Assembly: GCA_017991935.1 (NCBI GenBank)
Contig: JAGOPP010000002.1
Coordinates: 1 to 64,000 of the forward strand
Length of the DNA: 64,000 nucleotides
From: Oscillospiraceae bacterium
Lineage (GTDB): Bacteria > Bacillota > Clostridia > Oscillospirales > Ruminococcaceae
Reading direction: 5' to 3'
Part shown: positions 33,205 to 41,453 of the stretch, piece after piece
Layout: each line of letters opens with the position of its first letter
Numbering within the stretch: position 1 is the first letter of the stretch
Made by a program: the position numbers and the translations under genes
The notes under the pieces: generated by a model
What the model saw: the letters and a program-made list of their open reading frames with translations, nothing else
Told to the model about the DNA's origin: nothing
The model's database searches: none

Positions 33205-34071
33205 TCAAAACTCAATCAGCTCCTCCGCAAATCTGCGGAAAAAGCCGGCGTCGACCCCGCTTTTTTCGAGGGGATCGAGGTAGCCGAGCGCAAAAGCCGC
33301 GTGTTTCCTCGCGTCCGCTCCGGCGTTTGCGAGCCCGTGCACGGCGACGTAGGAGCCCGGCTCGGCCGTGTCCGGTTTTCCCGCGAAATCCCGGATGTCG
33401 TCCGCGATTTGAAACGCGAGGCCGAACTCGTTCGCGTACGAGACGGCAAAATAGGTCTGTTCCGCGGTCGCGCCGGCGGCGGCGCAGCCCATCTCGGCGG
33501 CGCAACGGATCAGCGCGGCGGTTTTTAATTCATCGAGCACATAGAGCTCGTCGGCGGTGATCTCTTTTCCCGCGCCCGCGAGGTCGAGCACCTGACCGCA
33601 GACCATACCCCGGTAGCCGGCGGCCCTCGAAAGCAGGCTCGCGGCCTTGAGCGTCCTCTCCGGCGCCCGTTTCGCGAGGCCGCACTCCGCCAAAATGCAG
33701 AAGGCCTCCGTGAGCAGCGCGTCGCCCGCGAGCAGCGCGTTCGCCTCCCCAAAGCGGATGTGGCAGGAGGGCTTCCCGCGGCGCAGGTCGTCGTTGTCCA
33801 TGCAGGGCAGGTCGTCGTGGACCAGCGAATAGGCCTGCACGCACTCCACCGCCGCGGCGAAGGGCAGCGCGTCCTCCTCCGCCCCGCCGAACAGCCGGCA
33901 GAATTCCAGCGCGAGGATGCCGCGGAGCCGCTTCCCGCCCAAAACGGCGTAGCGCATCGCCTCGGCGATCAGGGCCTGCTCTGAAGTCTCCGCGGAGACG
34001 CGCTCCGATAGATAATCCCCGATTTTCCTCCGGTCTTCCTCCAAAATGGAGCGAAACGTCTCGTTTTCCAT
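33205..34071 (-). CDS. ispA: Polyprenyl (farnesyl/geranylgeranyl) diphosphate synthase
   Basis: 288 residues. First aspartate-rich motif DDLPCMDND with LVHDD before it near 82, and second motif FQIADDIRDF near 220 (DDIRD instead of the usual DDILD). It condenses IPP with allylic diphosphates. Product chain length cannot be settled from sequence alone, but size and position beside xseB and dxs fit a farnesyl diphosphate synthase. Confidence 0.93.
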   Translation of the reverse strand: MENETFRSILEEDRRKIGDYLSERVSAETSEQALIAEAMRYAVLGGKRLRGILALEFCRLFGGAEEDALPFAAAVECVQAYSLVHDDLPCMDNDDLRRGKPSCHIRFGEANALLAGDALLTEAFCILAECGLAKRAPERTLKAASLLSRAAGYRGMVCGQVLDLAGAGKEITADELYVLDELKTAALIRCAAEMGCAAAGATAEQTYFAVSYANEFGLAFQIADDIRDFAGKPDTAEPGSYVAVHGLANAGADARKHAAFALGYLDPLEKSGVDAGFFRRFAEELIEF

Positions 34072-34074
34072 CGG

Positions 34075-34272
34075 TCAGCCGTTCCCCTCTTCGGAGAGCT
34101 CCGTGATCCGCTGCTTCGCGTCCTCGAGGATCTTCGAGGCTTTTTTGCAGAGATTCACACCCTCCTCATAGAGCGCGAGCGCCTCCTCGAGCGGCAGATT
34201 CCCCGCCTCGAGCTTCGCGTTGATATAGTCCAGCCGTTCCACGGTCTTTTCAAAATTCAGTTCTTCCGCCAT
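34075..34272 (-). CDS. xseB: Exodeoxyribonuclease VII small subunit
   Basis: 65 residues with the family pattern NFEKTVERLDYINAKLEAG, LPLEEALALYEEG and NLCKKASKILEDA. Forms the ExoVII complex with XseA, encoded 14 nt upstream. Length is typical. Confidence 0.97.
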   Translation of the reverse strand: MAEELNFEKTVERLDYINAKLEAGNLPLEEALALYEEGVNLCKKASKILEDAKQRITELSEEGNG

Positions 34273-34286
34273 GGGAACGCTCCTCT

Positions 34287-35480
34287 CTATATGATTTTTG
34301 CGCCGACCGCGCCGTCAGAAAAGCGCAGCCGCACCTCGTCCCCGGGCCCCAGTTCGCCTGACGACCGCACGGGGCGGCCCTCTTTTTCCGCGAAACAAAA
34401 GCCTTTTTTTAAAATCTTCGCGGGGTTTGCCCCGTCGAGCCGGGTGATCTCCCGCTCGAGCACCCGGTCGAGGCGATCCGTCAGCCTCCCGATGCTCAGT
34501 CCCAGAGCATCCCGCCGCTCCCGGATAAATCCGGAGCCGGTCGCCAGCGCCACGGATGTAAAGCTATTTAGCTTTTCAGCATTTCTCTCGATTTTTTCTT
34601 CTTTATCGTGCTCAAGGAGGGCGCGGATCTTCGCCGTCAGCGCCGTGGAGACCGAGTCGAAGTAGTATTTGAGCTCCGCGCCGTCCGGGCTGCACAGCTC
34701 CGCGGCGGCGGAGGGCGTCGGGGCGCGCAGATCCGCGACAAAGTCGCAGATGGCGAAGTCCGTCTCGTGCCCGACGGCCGAGATCACCGGAATCGTGCTC
34801 GCGTAGACGGCTCGCGCAATGCGTTCGTCGTTAAAAACGGAGAGATCGTCCGCGCTGCCGCCTCCCCTGCCGAGCAGGAGGACGTCCGCGGCGCACGCCC
34901 GGTTCATCGCCTCGATCGCCCGGACGATCTGCGGGACGGATTCCGCGCCTTGCACGGAGACCGGGTAGAGCAAAATCTCCCCAAGCGGCCACCGGCGCTC
35001 CAAAATCTTCTCAATATCGTGCAATGCCGCCCCGGAGCGCGAGGTGATCACGCCGATTTTCTGAGGATAGCGCGGGATCGGTCGCTTGTGCTCGGGGGCG
35101 AAAAGGCCCTCCTTCGAGAGCTTCTCTTTGAGCTGCTCAAAGGCGAGGTACGCCGCGCCGAGACCCTCCGGCTGGATGTCGTAGACGACGAGCTGGCAGG
35201 TCCCGTCCCGGGAATAGAGCGTCACGTCGCAGCGCAGGATGACCGACATGCCGGAATTCGGCTCAAATTTCAGGCGGGAGGCGCTTGAGCGAAACATCAC
35301 GCAGCGCAGCGAGGCCTCCGCCTCTTTGAGCGTGAAATAGACGTGCCCGGAGATGAAATTCGGGCGGTAATCGCCGATCTCGCCGCGGACGTAGAGGCCC
35401 TTGAGCTTCTCGTCCTCCTCGACCGTCGATTTGAGATAGGTCACGATCTGGGATACCGTCAGGACTGCGAATCCGGCCAT
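34287..35480 (-). CDS. xseA: Exodeoxyribonuclease VII large subunit
   Basis: 397 residues. N-terminal OB fold (about 10-100) followed by the catalytic domain with GVITSRSGAALHDI near 140, LLGRGGGSADDL near 195 and VGHETDFAICD near 230. The enzyme degrades single-stranded DNA. It overlaps the M22-family gene by 22 nt and is coupled to xseB. Confidence 0.97.
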   Translation of the reverse strand: MAGFAVLTVSQIVTYLKSTVEEDEKLKGLYVRGEIGDYRPNFISGHVYFTLKEAEASLRCVMFRSSASRLKFEPNSGMSVILRCDVTLYSRDGTCQLVVYDIQPEGLGAAYLAFEQLKEKLSKEGLFAPEHKRPIPRYPQKIGVITSRSGAALHDIEKILERRWPLGEILLYPVSVQGAESVPQIVRAIEAMNRACAADVLLLGRGGGSADDLSVFNDERIARAVYASTIPVISAVGHETDFAICDFVADLRAPTPSAAAELCSPDGAELKYYFDSVSTALTAKIRALLEHDKEEKIERNAEKLNSFTSVALATGSGFIRERRDALGLSIGRLTDRLDRVLEREITRLDGANPAKILKKGFCFAEKEGRPVRSSGELGPGDEVRLRFSDGAVGAKII

Positions 35481-36433
35481 TCCGGGGCCCCCTCCCTGCC
35501 GCGGTCGGCGACGGAGGCGAGCACCGCCACGCCCGCGGCGTTGTCGGATGAGAACGCGGGCTCCGCGAAGATGCCTCCGTAATTTGTTTCAAACTGCCGC
35601 CGGAGAATGGAATTCGACATGACGCCCCCGGCGTAAAGGATCGGCAGCCTGCCGTATTTTGTGAGCGCGGCCTCCGTCATGCCCGAGAGGGCCGCCCCGA
35701 TCGAATCGAGGCAAAACCGCGCGATGTGCTCGGGGGGTTCCCCGGCCTCCCGCATCGCTTTGCAGCGGTTTTCGACGCCTGAGAGGCAGCAGCCGCCCTC
35801 TTTCATCGTCGGCTTTATTTTATAAATTCGATCGCTTTTTAATGCGAGTTTTTCGAGCTCCGGGCCGGCCGGAAACGGCAGCCCCAGCATGACGCCGACG
35901 CGGTCGACGGCCTGTCCGGCCTTGAGATCGAGTGAATCGGCGAGCTTTTCGCAGCGGAAGATCCGGCTCTCGTCCGGCTCGACCAGCAGGCACTCGGTCG
36001 TCCCGCCGGACACATGGAACGCGAAAAAGCGTTCTTTCAGCAGGTCGAGCCTCCCCGCGGAATACAGCGCGGCGGCGATGTGGCCCTGCTGGTGGGAGAA
36101 GCGAAAAAGCGGAATCTGCCGGGCCGCCGAGACGCATTCCGCGGCTGCCACGCCGACCAAAAAGCACGGCATATACGAGCCCTCTACGTCGCGCGGGCGG
36201 TTTGAGACGCCCGCCGCGGCGATCTCCCGTGCCCCGGTTTCCGAAAAGAGGCCCGAAACCGTCTCGCCGAGCTGACGGACGTGCTCAAACACCGCGTCGG
36301 ACTGACGCAGGCCGAGCTCGCCCTCTTTGACCGGAAGCAGGCGCTTTCTCTGAATCAAGACGCCGGTATCGCTGTCGTAGAGCGCGGCCGAGGTGGTATA
36401 GTTGCTGGTGTCAATCCCCAGATAGAGCGGCAT
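35459..36433 (-). CDS. TsaD-like peptidase M22 family protein (clostridial paralogue)
   Basis: 324 residues. An ASKHA-type ATPase fold related to TsaD: LGIDTSNYTTSAAL near the start, RDVEGSYMPCFLVG near 85, the metal motif HQQGH near 115, and AGGVMSNSILRRQ near 265. TsaD makes t6A on tRNA together with TsaB and TsaE, which are not found here. Clostridia often carry this shorter paralogue between nusB and xseA in addition to a standard TsaD; its own function is unknown. It overlaps nusB (23 nt) and xseA. Confidence 0.85.
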   Translation of the reverse strand: MPLYLGIDTSNYTTSAALYDSDTGVLIQRKRLLPVKEGELGLRQSDAVFEHVRQLGETVSGLFSETGAREIAAAGVSNRPRDVEGSYMPCFLVGVAAAECVSAARQIPLFRFSHQQGHIAAALYSAGRLDLLKERFFAFHVSGGTTECLLVEPDESRIFRCEKLADSLDLKAGQAVDRVGVMLGLPFPAGPELEKLALKSDRIYKIKPTMKEGGCCLSGVENRCKAMREAGEPPEHIARFCLDSIGAALSGMTEAALTKYGRLPILYAGGVMSNSILRRQFETNYGGIFAEPAFSSDNAAGVAVLASVADRGREGAPEWPDSQS

Positions 36434-36842
36434 GGTCCGCCTCCTGCTTTTTCTTGTAGACGGCGCCGAGCACGCCGTTCACGAAGGACGGGTCGTCCTC
36501 GCCGCCGTAGGTCTTCGCAAGCTCGACGGCCTCGTTGATCGAGACGCTGTCCGGTATATCCTCAAAGAAAAACATCTCGCAGACGGCGTTGCGCAGGATC
36601 GCCAGCGAAACGCGGGACATGCGGCTCGTCTTCCAATGGGAGGAGCACTCGGCGATCTTCTCGTCCAAAAAGTCCCGGTTGTCCAGAGTTTTCGCCGCAA
36701 GCTCCCTCGCGAAGCTGCTGATCTCAAGCGATTCGTCGCCGTCCTCCATCGCGTTTTCGATGACATAATCGAGGCCCTCCTTGTGGAAGGCGCTCTCAAA
36801 CACCAGCGCGAATGCCTGTTCTCTCGCTTCTTTTCTTGTCAT
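36411..36842 (-). CDS. nusB: Transcription antitermination protein NusB
   Basis: 143 residues, all helical, with the N-terminal REQAFALVFESAF and C-terminal DSVSINEAVELAKTYGGEDDPSFVNGVLGAV signatures of NusB. It binds boxA RNA with NusE during rRNA transcription. First coding gene of the long minus-strand operon; GGAGGAAACGG precedes the start. Confidence 0.96.
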   Translation of the reverse strand: MTRKEAREQAFALVFESAFHKEGLDYVIENAMEDGDESLEISSFARELAAKTLDNRDFLDEKIAECSSHWKTSRMSRVSLAILRNAVCEMFFFEDIPDSVSINEAVELAKTYGGEDDPSFVNGVLGAVYKKKQEADHAALSGD

Positions 36843-36959
36843 TCCGTTTCCTCCGAAAAAAATTCCTCCCCGTTTTACCCAAGGAGGGAGATCCCGCTAA
36901 AATGGTTTCCATCCGGCGGCCCGCGAATTTCGCCCCGCGCCGCTGGATTTTGTATGATT

Positions 36960-37062
36960 ATTCTGCTGCAAGCGCGAAGCGCGAAGCGGCAGAATTGGCC
37001 GTCGCCGTAGGCGGACCATTGAGATAACGATATCATAACCGCATACAGCTCCTGCGGTTATG
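36960..37062 (-). repeat. Structured intergenic repeat, copy 1
   Basis: About 100 nt folding into three hairpins: TTCTGCTGC with GCGGCAGAA (36961-36969 with 36985-36993); TGG..CCA around CGCC/GGCG (36996-37018); and ATCATAACCGCA with TGCGGTTATGAT (37031-37042 with 37052-37063). A second copy follows with a 100-nt period. Located in the 5' leader of the nusB operon. The rest of 36843-37321 holds no gene. Confidence 0.85.
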
Positions 37063-37167
37063 ATGCCACAAGCGCAAAGCGCGCGGTGGCAGAATTGGCC
37101 GTCGCCGTAGGCGGGCCATTGAGATAGCGGTATAATAACCGCCTTACGGCTCTTGCGGTTATTATAT
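37063..37167 (-). repeat. Structured intergenic repeat, copy 2
   Basis: Same three hairpins as copy 1 with paired substitutions: stem TGCCAC/GTGGCA replaces CTGCTGC/GCGGCAG, and ATAATAACCGC/GCGGTTATTAT replaces ATCATAACCGC/GCGGTTATGAT. The right edge ATTATA (37161-37166) forms the -10 box of a minus-strand promoter. Shares 23 of 28 bases with a third, shorter relative at 48643-48670. Confidence 0.85.
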
Positions 37168-37188
37168 CATAATAAAATCTATATACAA
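37161..37188 (-). promoter_or_regulatory. Probable sigma-A promoter of the nusB operon
   Basis: Minus strand TTGTAT (37183-37188), 16-bp spacer, TATAAT (37161-37166). Transcription would run through both repeats before nusB, a leader of about 310 nt. Confidence 0.6.
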
Positions 37189-37238
37189 GGTTTTGACTGA
37201 TAATAAAATACAATATTTTTGAATATACACGGGCGTAT

Positions 37239-37288
37239 AAAAAACAGAGCCGTGGAAAAAGCGCATGTTCTTCCAAAAGGCTCTGTTT
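37239..37288 (-). terminator. Terminator after spoIIIAH
   Basis: AAACAGAGCC (37242-37251) pairs with GGCTCTGTTT (37279-37288), with an inner dyad, and is followed on the minus strand by TTTTTTATA. Confidence 0.8.
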
Positions 37289-37321
37289 GGGTTCCCCGTT
37301 ATTTAAATGTATATGCAGCGC

Positions 37322-37960
37322 TCAGCTTACTTCCACAATCGTGATATTTTCGACCGGGACCTCCGTCTCCTGAAGGATGGATTCCTTGATCGCCGCCGCC
37401 TCCGCGGCGAGCAGCCCCTCGGTCTTGACGATCACATCCGCGTATTCGTTCGTGATATAGACGAGGCAGTCCTCAAAACCCTTCGCCTTGATGAGGCTTT
37501 CGAGTTTCGTCTCCAGCTCCATGCTTGCGGCGATCGCCGAGGCCTGCTGCGTGAGCTGCGCGAGCTGCTCCTCGGTCAGGTTCTCCGTGACGGAGAGATT
37601 TTGGATCGTCTCCACGGCCTCGTCGCGGTTTTGCTCCTTGGAGATGCGGGCCTCGCTGAAATAGGCGTCCGCGTCCATCACGACGTCGTCCGCCCCCGTC
37701 GCGACGAGCAGCGAATCCCCGTAATTTTTAGTCCCCGTCGGCGTGAGGTCGAACTCGCCGACGGAATAGAGGTAATTGACATAGACCGCCGCGGTGAGCA
37801 CCATCACCAGCGCGGCGACGATCACATGTTTTTTGCGCAGCACGAAGCGGAGCTTTGCCCTTTCCCCCGTCTTTTTTCCGCCGAAATGAAAAAATCCATG
37901 CTTTGTCTTTGCCGGCACGGTGGCCAGCTCTACGCTTTCATAATTGTTGACGCTTGTCAT
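37322..37960 (-). CDS. spoIIIAH: Stage III sporulation protein AH
   Basis: 212 residues. A cytoplasmic basic N-terminus, one membrane helix (about 44-65), then an extracytoplasmic domain like the ring-building part of SpoIIIAH/EscJ (about 115-210; QNRDEAVETIQNLS, ENLTEEQLAQLTQQASA, GFEDCLVYITNEYADVIVK). It forms with SpoIIQ the channel joining mother cell and forespore. Last gene of the spoIIIA operon. Confidence 0.95.
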   Translation of the reverse strand: MTSVNNYESVELATVPAKTKHGFFHFGGKKTGERAKLRFVLRKKHVIVAALVMVLTAAVYVNYLYSVGEFDLTPTGTKNYGDSLLVATGADDVVMDADAYFSEARISKEQNRDEAVETIQNLSVTENLTEEQLAQLTQQASAIAASMELETKLESLIKAKGFEDCLVYITNEYADVIVKTEGLLAAEAAAIKESILQETEVPVENITIVEVS

Positions 37961-37977
37961 TGCCTACCCCTCCATAT

Positions 37978-38529
37978 TCAAGCCTTTTTCGCAACAAAAA
38001 CCTTTGAGGATGAAATCCCCAGCGCCGTCGACACCGCCCGGATCACTCTTTCCGCAACCTGCGGATTCCCGCCGCCTTCACAGATCACTGCCGCACCGTT
38101 GATCTCCGGCACCAGTATTTTTTTGACCAAGGCGGAATCCCCCGCGGAGCCGTCAACGATTATATATGTTTGAGTTTCTGATTTTAATACGCTTTCGGCG
38201 TTTTCTTCCGCTTTCATTTCCATGTCGGAGAGATATTCGTACTCGTAGCCGCCCGAAAACGTGATCAGCACCTCCGCCCTGCCGGCGCCGTCGATCCCCT
38301 CCACGAGCAGGCGGACCCGGTTCTCAAGCTTCGACTCCATCTGCGGCAGATACGCCGGATACTCGCCCGTCTGTGCCGTTTTGGGGCTTTCGCCGCAGGA
38401 GACGAATTCGGAGAAAAAGATCAGCGCGATCCCGGCGAAGCCGAGGATCAAAACCCACCTGCTCCCGTTTTTGGACGGGTGATCGCCGGACAGCCCGATT
38501 TTATTGAGGAATTTTTTCAGCAAGTCCAT
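37978..38529 (-). CDS. spoIIIAG: Stage III sporulation protein AG
   Basis: 183 residues. One membrane helix (about 24-42) and a C-terminal ring-building domain ending KIGLSG-led N-term and GISSSKVFVAKKA C-term. SpoIIIAG builds a 30-subunit ring of the feeding-tube channel. It overlaps spoIIIAF by 29 nt. Two cytoplasmic cysteines are absent except CGESP just outside the helix. Confidence 0.93.
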   Translation of the reverse strand: MDLLKKFLNKIGLSGDHPSKNGSRWVLILGFAGIALIFFSEFVSCGESPKTAQTGEYPAYLPQMESKLENRVRLLVEGIDGAGRAEVLITFSGGYEYEYLSDMEMKAEENAESVLKSETQTYIIVDGSAGDSALVKKILVPEINGAAVICEGGGNPQVAERVIRAVSTALGISSSKVFVAKKA

Positions 38530-39010
38530 GGTCTTCCTCCTCGTAAAAAATCTCCGGTTCGACGCCGGAAAGCTCCAGCACGGCTTTGGTTACGGCGGCG
38601 GGATCGGCGGCCTCCGCGTTCGGGAGCCGCACGGTGACCGAGTCGACCGCGAGCGTGACGCCGTCTTCCTTTAAAGAAACTTTCGCTTCCACCCCGGAGG
38701 CCGGGATTCCCGCGCGTTGCAGCCCGGCGAGAAGCTCGCTCTCCAGATTGGATCGGAAACCCGAAATCACGGCGGATTCCACCGCCCGCTGCGCCGTGTC
38801 GGAGGGCGCGTAATCCGTCCCGCCCAAACCGGAAAATTCTCCTGCGCCGAGGCCGGACAACAGCGGGCTCAAAATCGCGGAGAGAAAGAAGACGCTGGCC
38901 GCGATCTTGAAGATCTTCGCAATGTTTCCATCCGGGAGCAGGATCTCGCAGAGAAAGACGGCCACCCCCGTCGCGCAGAGGGAGAGCGCCCAATCGGCCA
39001 GCGATTCCAT
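38501..39010 (-). CDS. spoIIIAF: Stage III sporulation protein AF
   Basis: 169 residues, two N-terminal membrane helices (about 5-25 and 32-52) and a small soluble domain with the pattern SNLESELLAGLQRAGIPASGVEAKVSL split across strands, as in SpoIIIAF. Required for late forespore gene expression. Position between AE and AG is canonical. Confidence 0.92.
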   Translation of the reverse strand: MESLADWALSLCATGVAVFLCEILLPDGNIAKIFKIAASVFFLSAILSPLLSGLGAGEFSGLGGTDYAPSDTAQRAVESAVISGFRSNLESELLAGLQRAGIPASGVEAKVSLKEDGVTLAVDSVTVRLPNAEAADPAAVTKAVLELSGVEPEIFYEEEDHGLAEKIPQ

Positions 39011-39011
39011 G

Positions 39012-40352
39012 TTATCCCCCTCCCACGGTCAACAGCAGCACGCCGGTGGAGATGATGACGGTCAGTGTCGAGCACGCGAGCGCCGCGAAAAGGATCCCCG
39101 TCACATCGGACGCCGCCGAGAACATCTTTTCCATATGGCTCTGCCCAAAGGAGGCGCAGAAGGCCGCGCAGAGGGAGAGCGCCGCCTGCCAGAGGATCAG
39201 CTCGACGATCGAGGGCAGGCAGGTCATGGCGGCGGCGAGGATGCCGTACGCGCCGACGACGTTTCGGGCGAGCCGCAGGCAGCCCTGCGCGGTGTTCATC
39301 GCGTCCGAGAGCGCGCCCCCGACGATCGGGACAAACGTGCCGATCACAAATTTGGCGGACCGGTCCACGACGCTGTCCGCCGAGGAACCGACCAGCGTCT
39401 TGAGCCCAAGGATGCCGGTGTAGACGACCATCGAGAAGGAAAGCGACCAGATCGCCGCCTTTTTGAGCATCTGCGTGATCCGGCTGACGTCAAACGGCGT
39501 GAAGGGCGCGGCCATCGAGATCACGAGCAGCAGCAAAGAGAGCGGCACGATATATTCGGAAAAAAGCCTTGCCGCGAGGTTTGACGAGAGCAGCAGCATC
39601 GAGGAATAGGCCGCGGCCGAAACCGGGCTCCCGGCCGCCGTGACGATAGAGGCAAACACGGGGATGTACCCCATCAGCATCTCCTGACAGGAGGTGATCA
39701 CGCCCGCGGCGGACTGAAAGGCCTGTTGCAGCGGATACAGCGCCATCGCGGAGAAATACAGCACGCCGGCGACGGAGAGAAGCCTGTCCAGCGCGCTTTT
39801 TCCCGGGGAAAGCGTCCCGATCGCCGAGATGACCATGCTGCCGGAGAGTGCCGCGGCCAGCGCCCGGAGCGGCCCGATATACCGTTCCCGCACTGCGTCC
39901 TTCACGGAGGAAAAAATGCTTTCGATCCGCAGGGACTCGATCTCCGAGGCGTCGAGGCTCTCGAGCCCGAGCACCTCCATCACCTGCGTGAGCTCCGGTG
40001 AAAAATAATCCAAAAAGGACGTGAGATTGAATCCGTTGCCGGCAATCTCCGATGTATCACTGTCGGCCTCCGCCGCGCTTGTGCCGCTTTCCGATCCGGC
40101 TCCCAACTCCCCCGCGCCGGTCTTTGTCGCGGGCATGTCCGCTTCGGCCCCAGACATAGTTGCGTCGCTCCCCCGTTCGGTTCCCGATCTTCCCACTCCG
40201 CCCTCCGGCGCGGTTTCCGAAGCGGCCGCGCGGGTTTTCCATGCCGCCGCGCCGCCTTCGGAGATCACAGCTCCGGCTCCCGGCGCGGACATGCCGGAGA
40301 GAAAGACAACCAGCAGCACAAGCGCCAGAAATTTCAGGTTCCGGATACTCAT
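39012..40352 (-). CDS. spoIIIAE: Stage III sporulation protein AE
   Basis: 446 residues. Signal peptide (MSIRNLKFLALVLLVVFLSG), a long low-complexity Ala/Ser/Gly/Thr stretch (about 30-115) that is unusual, then seven or so membrane helices. SpoIIIAE is the polytopic core of the feeding-tube complex. The ATG at 40352 gives a 4-nt ATGA overlap with spoIIIAD; a longer upstream frame is out-of-frame antisense-like sequence and has no signal peptide. Confidence 0.94.
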   Translation of the reverse strand: MSIRNLKFLALVLLVVFLSGMSAPGAGAVISEGGAAAWKTRAAASETAPEGGVGRSGTERGSDATMSGAEADMPATKTGAGELGAGSESGTSAAEADSDTSEIAGNGFNLTSFLDYFSPELTQVMEVLGLESLDASEIESLRIESIFSSVKDAVRERYIGPLRALAAALSGSMVISAIGTLSPGKSALDRLLSVAGVLYFSAMALYPLQQAFQSAAGVITSCQEMLMGYIPVFASIVTAAGSPVSAAAYSSMLLLSSNLAARLFSEYIVPLSLLLLVISMAAPFTPFDVSRITQMLKKAAIWSLSFSMVVYTGILGLKTLVGSSADSVVDRSAKFVIGTFVPIVGGALSDAMNTAQGCLRLARNVVGAYGILAAAMTCLPSIVELILWQAALSLCAAFCASFGQSHMEKMFSAASDVTGILFAALACSTLTVIISTGVLLLTVGGG

Positions 40353-40732
40353 AGGCCGGCGATCCTTTCCGCAAGATGCAGATATTCTTCCAAAAGCGGC
40401 AGAAGGATCAGCAGCATCGCGATCTTTCCGCCGAATTCCGCCTGATCCGCGAGCGCCTTTTCCCCGCAGTCCCTGCACCCGTCGGCGACGAAATGCGTGA
40501 TCAGGCAGACGCCGGTGCACCGCAGAAGCAGCCCAAAATTTTCAGAGAAGCCGTTTTGCATCAGCTTGTCCGCGAAATCGAAGAGCTCGCTCACTTCCCC
40601 GGAGACGGCGAGCAGGATCAAAACTCCCACCGCGACGGAGACGGCGAACGCAAGCTCGGGCTTGTATTGGCGGAGCAAAACCGCGACGACGGCCCCGGCC
40701 AGAATGGCCCCGATCAGTGTAAAGATATTCAC
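40349..40732 (-). CDS. spoIIIAD: Stage III sporulation protein AD
   Basis: 127 residues with four membrane helices. GTG at 40732 (VNIFTLIGAILAG) is the likely start: it leaves 4 nt after spoIIIAC, matches the usual N-terminus and length, whereas the ATG at 40768 would overlap spoIIIAC by 32 nt and prefix a polar MKRSSRSS stretch. Conserved pair CTGVCLITHFVADGCRDCG is visible. Confidence 0.93.
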   Translation of the reverse strand: MNIFTLIGAILAGAVVAVLLRQYKPELAFAVSVAVGVLILLAVSGEVSELFDFADKLMQNGFSENFGLLLRCTGVCLITHFVADGCRDCGEKALADQAEFGGKIAMLLILLPLLEEYLHLAERIAGL

Positions 40733-40736
40733 CTTG

Positions 40737-40931
40737 TCATAGGCCGAAGACCGACTTGACCGTTTCAAAGAGGTTGCTGATCTCCGTGATGAGCATCATC
40801 AGCACAACGATCAGCCCGGCCAGCGTCGTCATCATAGCCTGCTCCTCCCTTCCGGAACGAATCAGCAGTTGGTTCAATACGGAAACGATGATTCCGATTG
40901 CCGCGATTTTAAAGATCATATCCACGTCCAT
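40737..40931 (-). CDS. spoIIIAC: Stage III sporulation protein AC
   Basis: 64 residues, two membrane helices with a short polar loop (RSGREEQAMM), as usual for SpoIIIAC. Start MDVDMIFKIAAIGI with GGAGGCGGAGACATGGACG context. Sits between AB and AD. Confidence 0.94.
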   Translation of the reverse strand: MDVDMIFKIAAIGIIVSVLNQLLIRSGREEQAMMTTLAGLIVVLMMLITEISNLFETVKSVFGL

Positions 40932-40946
40932 GTCTCCGCCTCCGCC

Positions 40947-41453
40947 TTAAATCAGAACAAACGCCGCAGCAGCGCCGATGCCGATTCCAAGAGAGCGGAA
41001 GAGCCTCGCCCTTTTTTCCGTCTCCTGCCTGACCTGCTCGCTGGCATGCTGCAAGTTCCGCCGCAGCGCTTCAAGCGTGCGGGACTGATTTTCCACCCTT
41101 CCGGCGCCGAGGAGATTCCCGAGCGGGAAGATGGAATCGTAATAGTCCGGGCATCGGTTCTCCCGGCAAAACTCCGAGAGCGCCTCCTCGAACGCCTCCC
41201 GGAAACCGGCGCCGGTATGCAAAAGCTCCAGCGTGCGGCCAAGGTATGAGAGCTCCGAGCAGTTTCCGGACCGGGCCACCCGGTCGAGCAGGTCGGCCAA
41301 GGCCGGCGCGTCGTATTGGAGGAAGGCGATCAGCATCCCGGTCATGACGACGGACTGCGCGTAGATCCGCTCCAGCCTCTTTTGCCTCGCCGCGAACAGC
41401 ATTCCGCACGCCGCGGCCGAAAGAAAAATCAAGACGCAGCCGATCGGTCTCAT
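40947..41453 (-). CDS. spoIIIAB: Stage III sporulation protein AB
   Basis: 168 residues. N-terminal membrane helix (about 4-22), helical hairpin body resembling type II secretion GspF-like domains (RLERIYAQSVVMTGMLIAFLQYDAPALADLLDRVA, in parts), and C-terminal membrane helix ending the protein (AAAAFVLI). Coupled to spoIIIAA by a 4-nt overlap. Confidence 0.94.
   Translation of the reverse strand: MRPIGCVLIFLSAAACGMLFAARQKRLERIYAQSVVMTGMLIAFLQYDAPALADLLDRVARSGNCSELSYLGRTLELLHTGAGFREAFEEALSEFCRENRCPDYYDSIFPLGNLLGAGRVENQSRTLEALRRNLQHASEQVRQETEKRARLFRSLGIGIGAAAAFVLI

Noticed and set aside
40353..40520. Upstream extension of spoIIIAE
   Set aside because: Reads within spoIIIAD in another frame; start at 40352 gives a signal peptide and an ATGA overlap.
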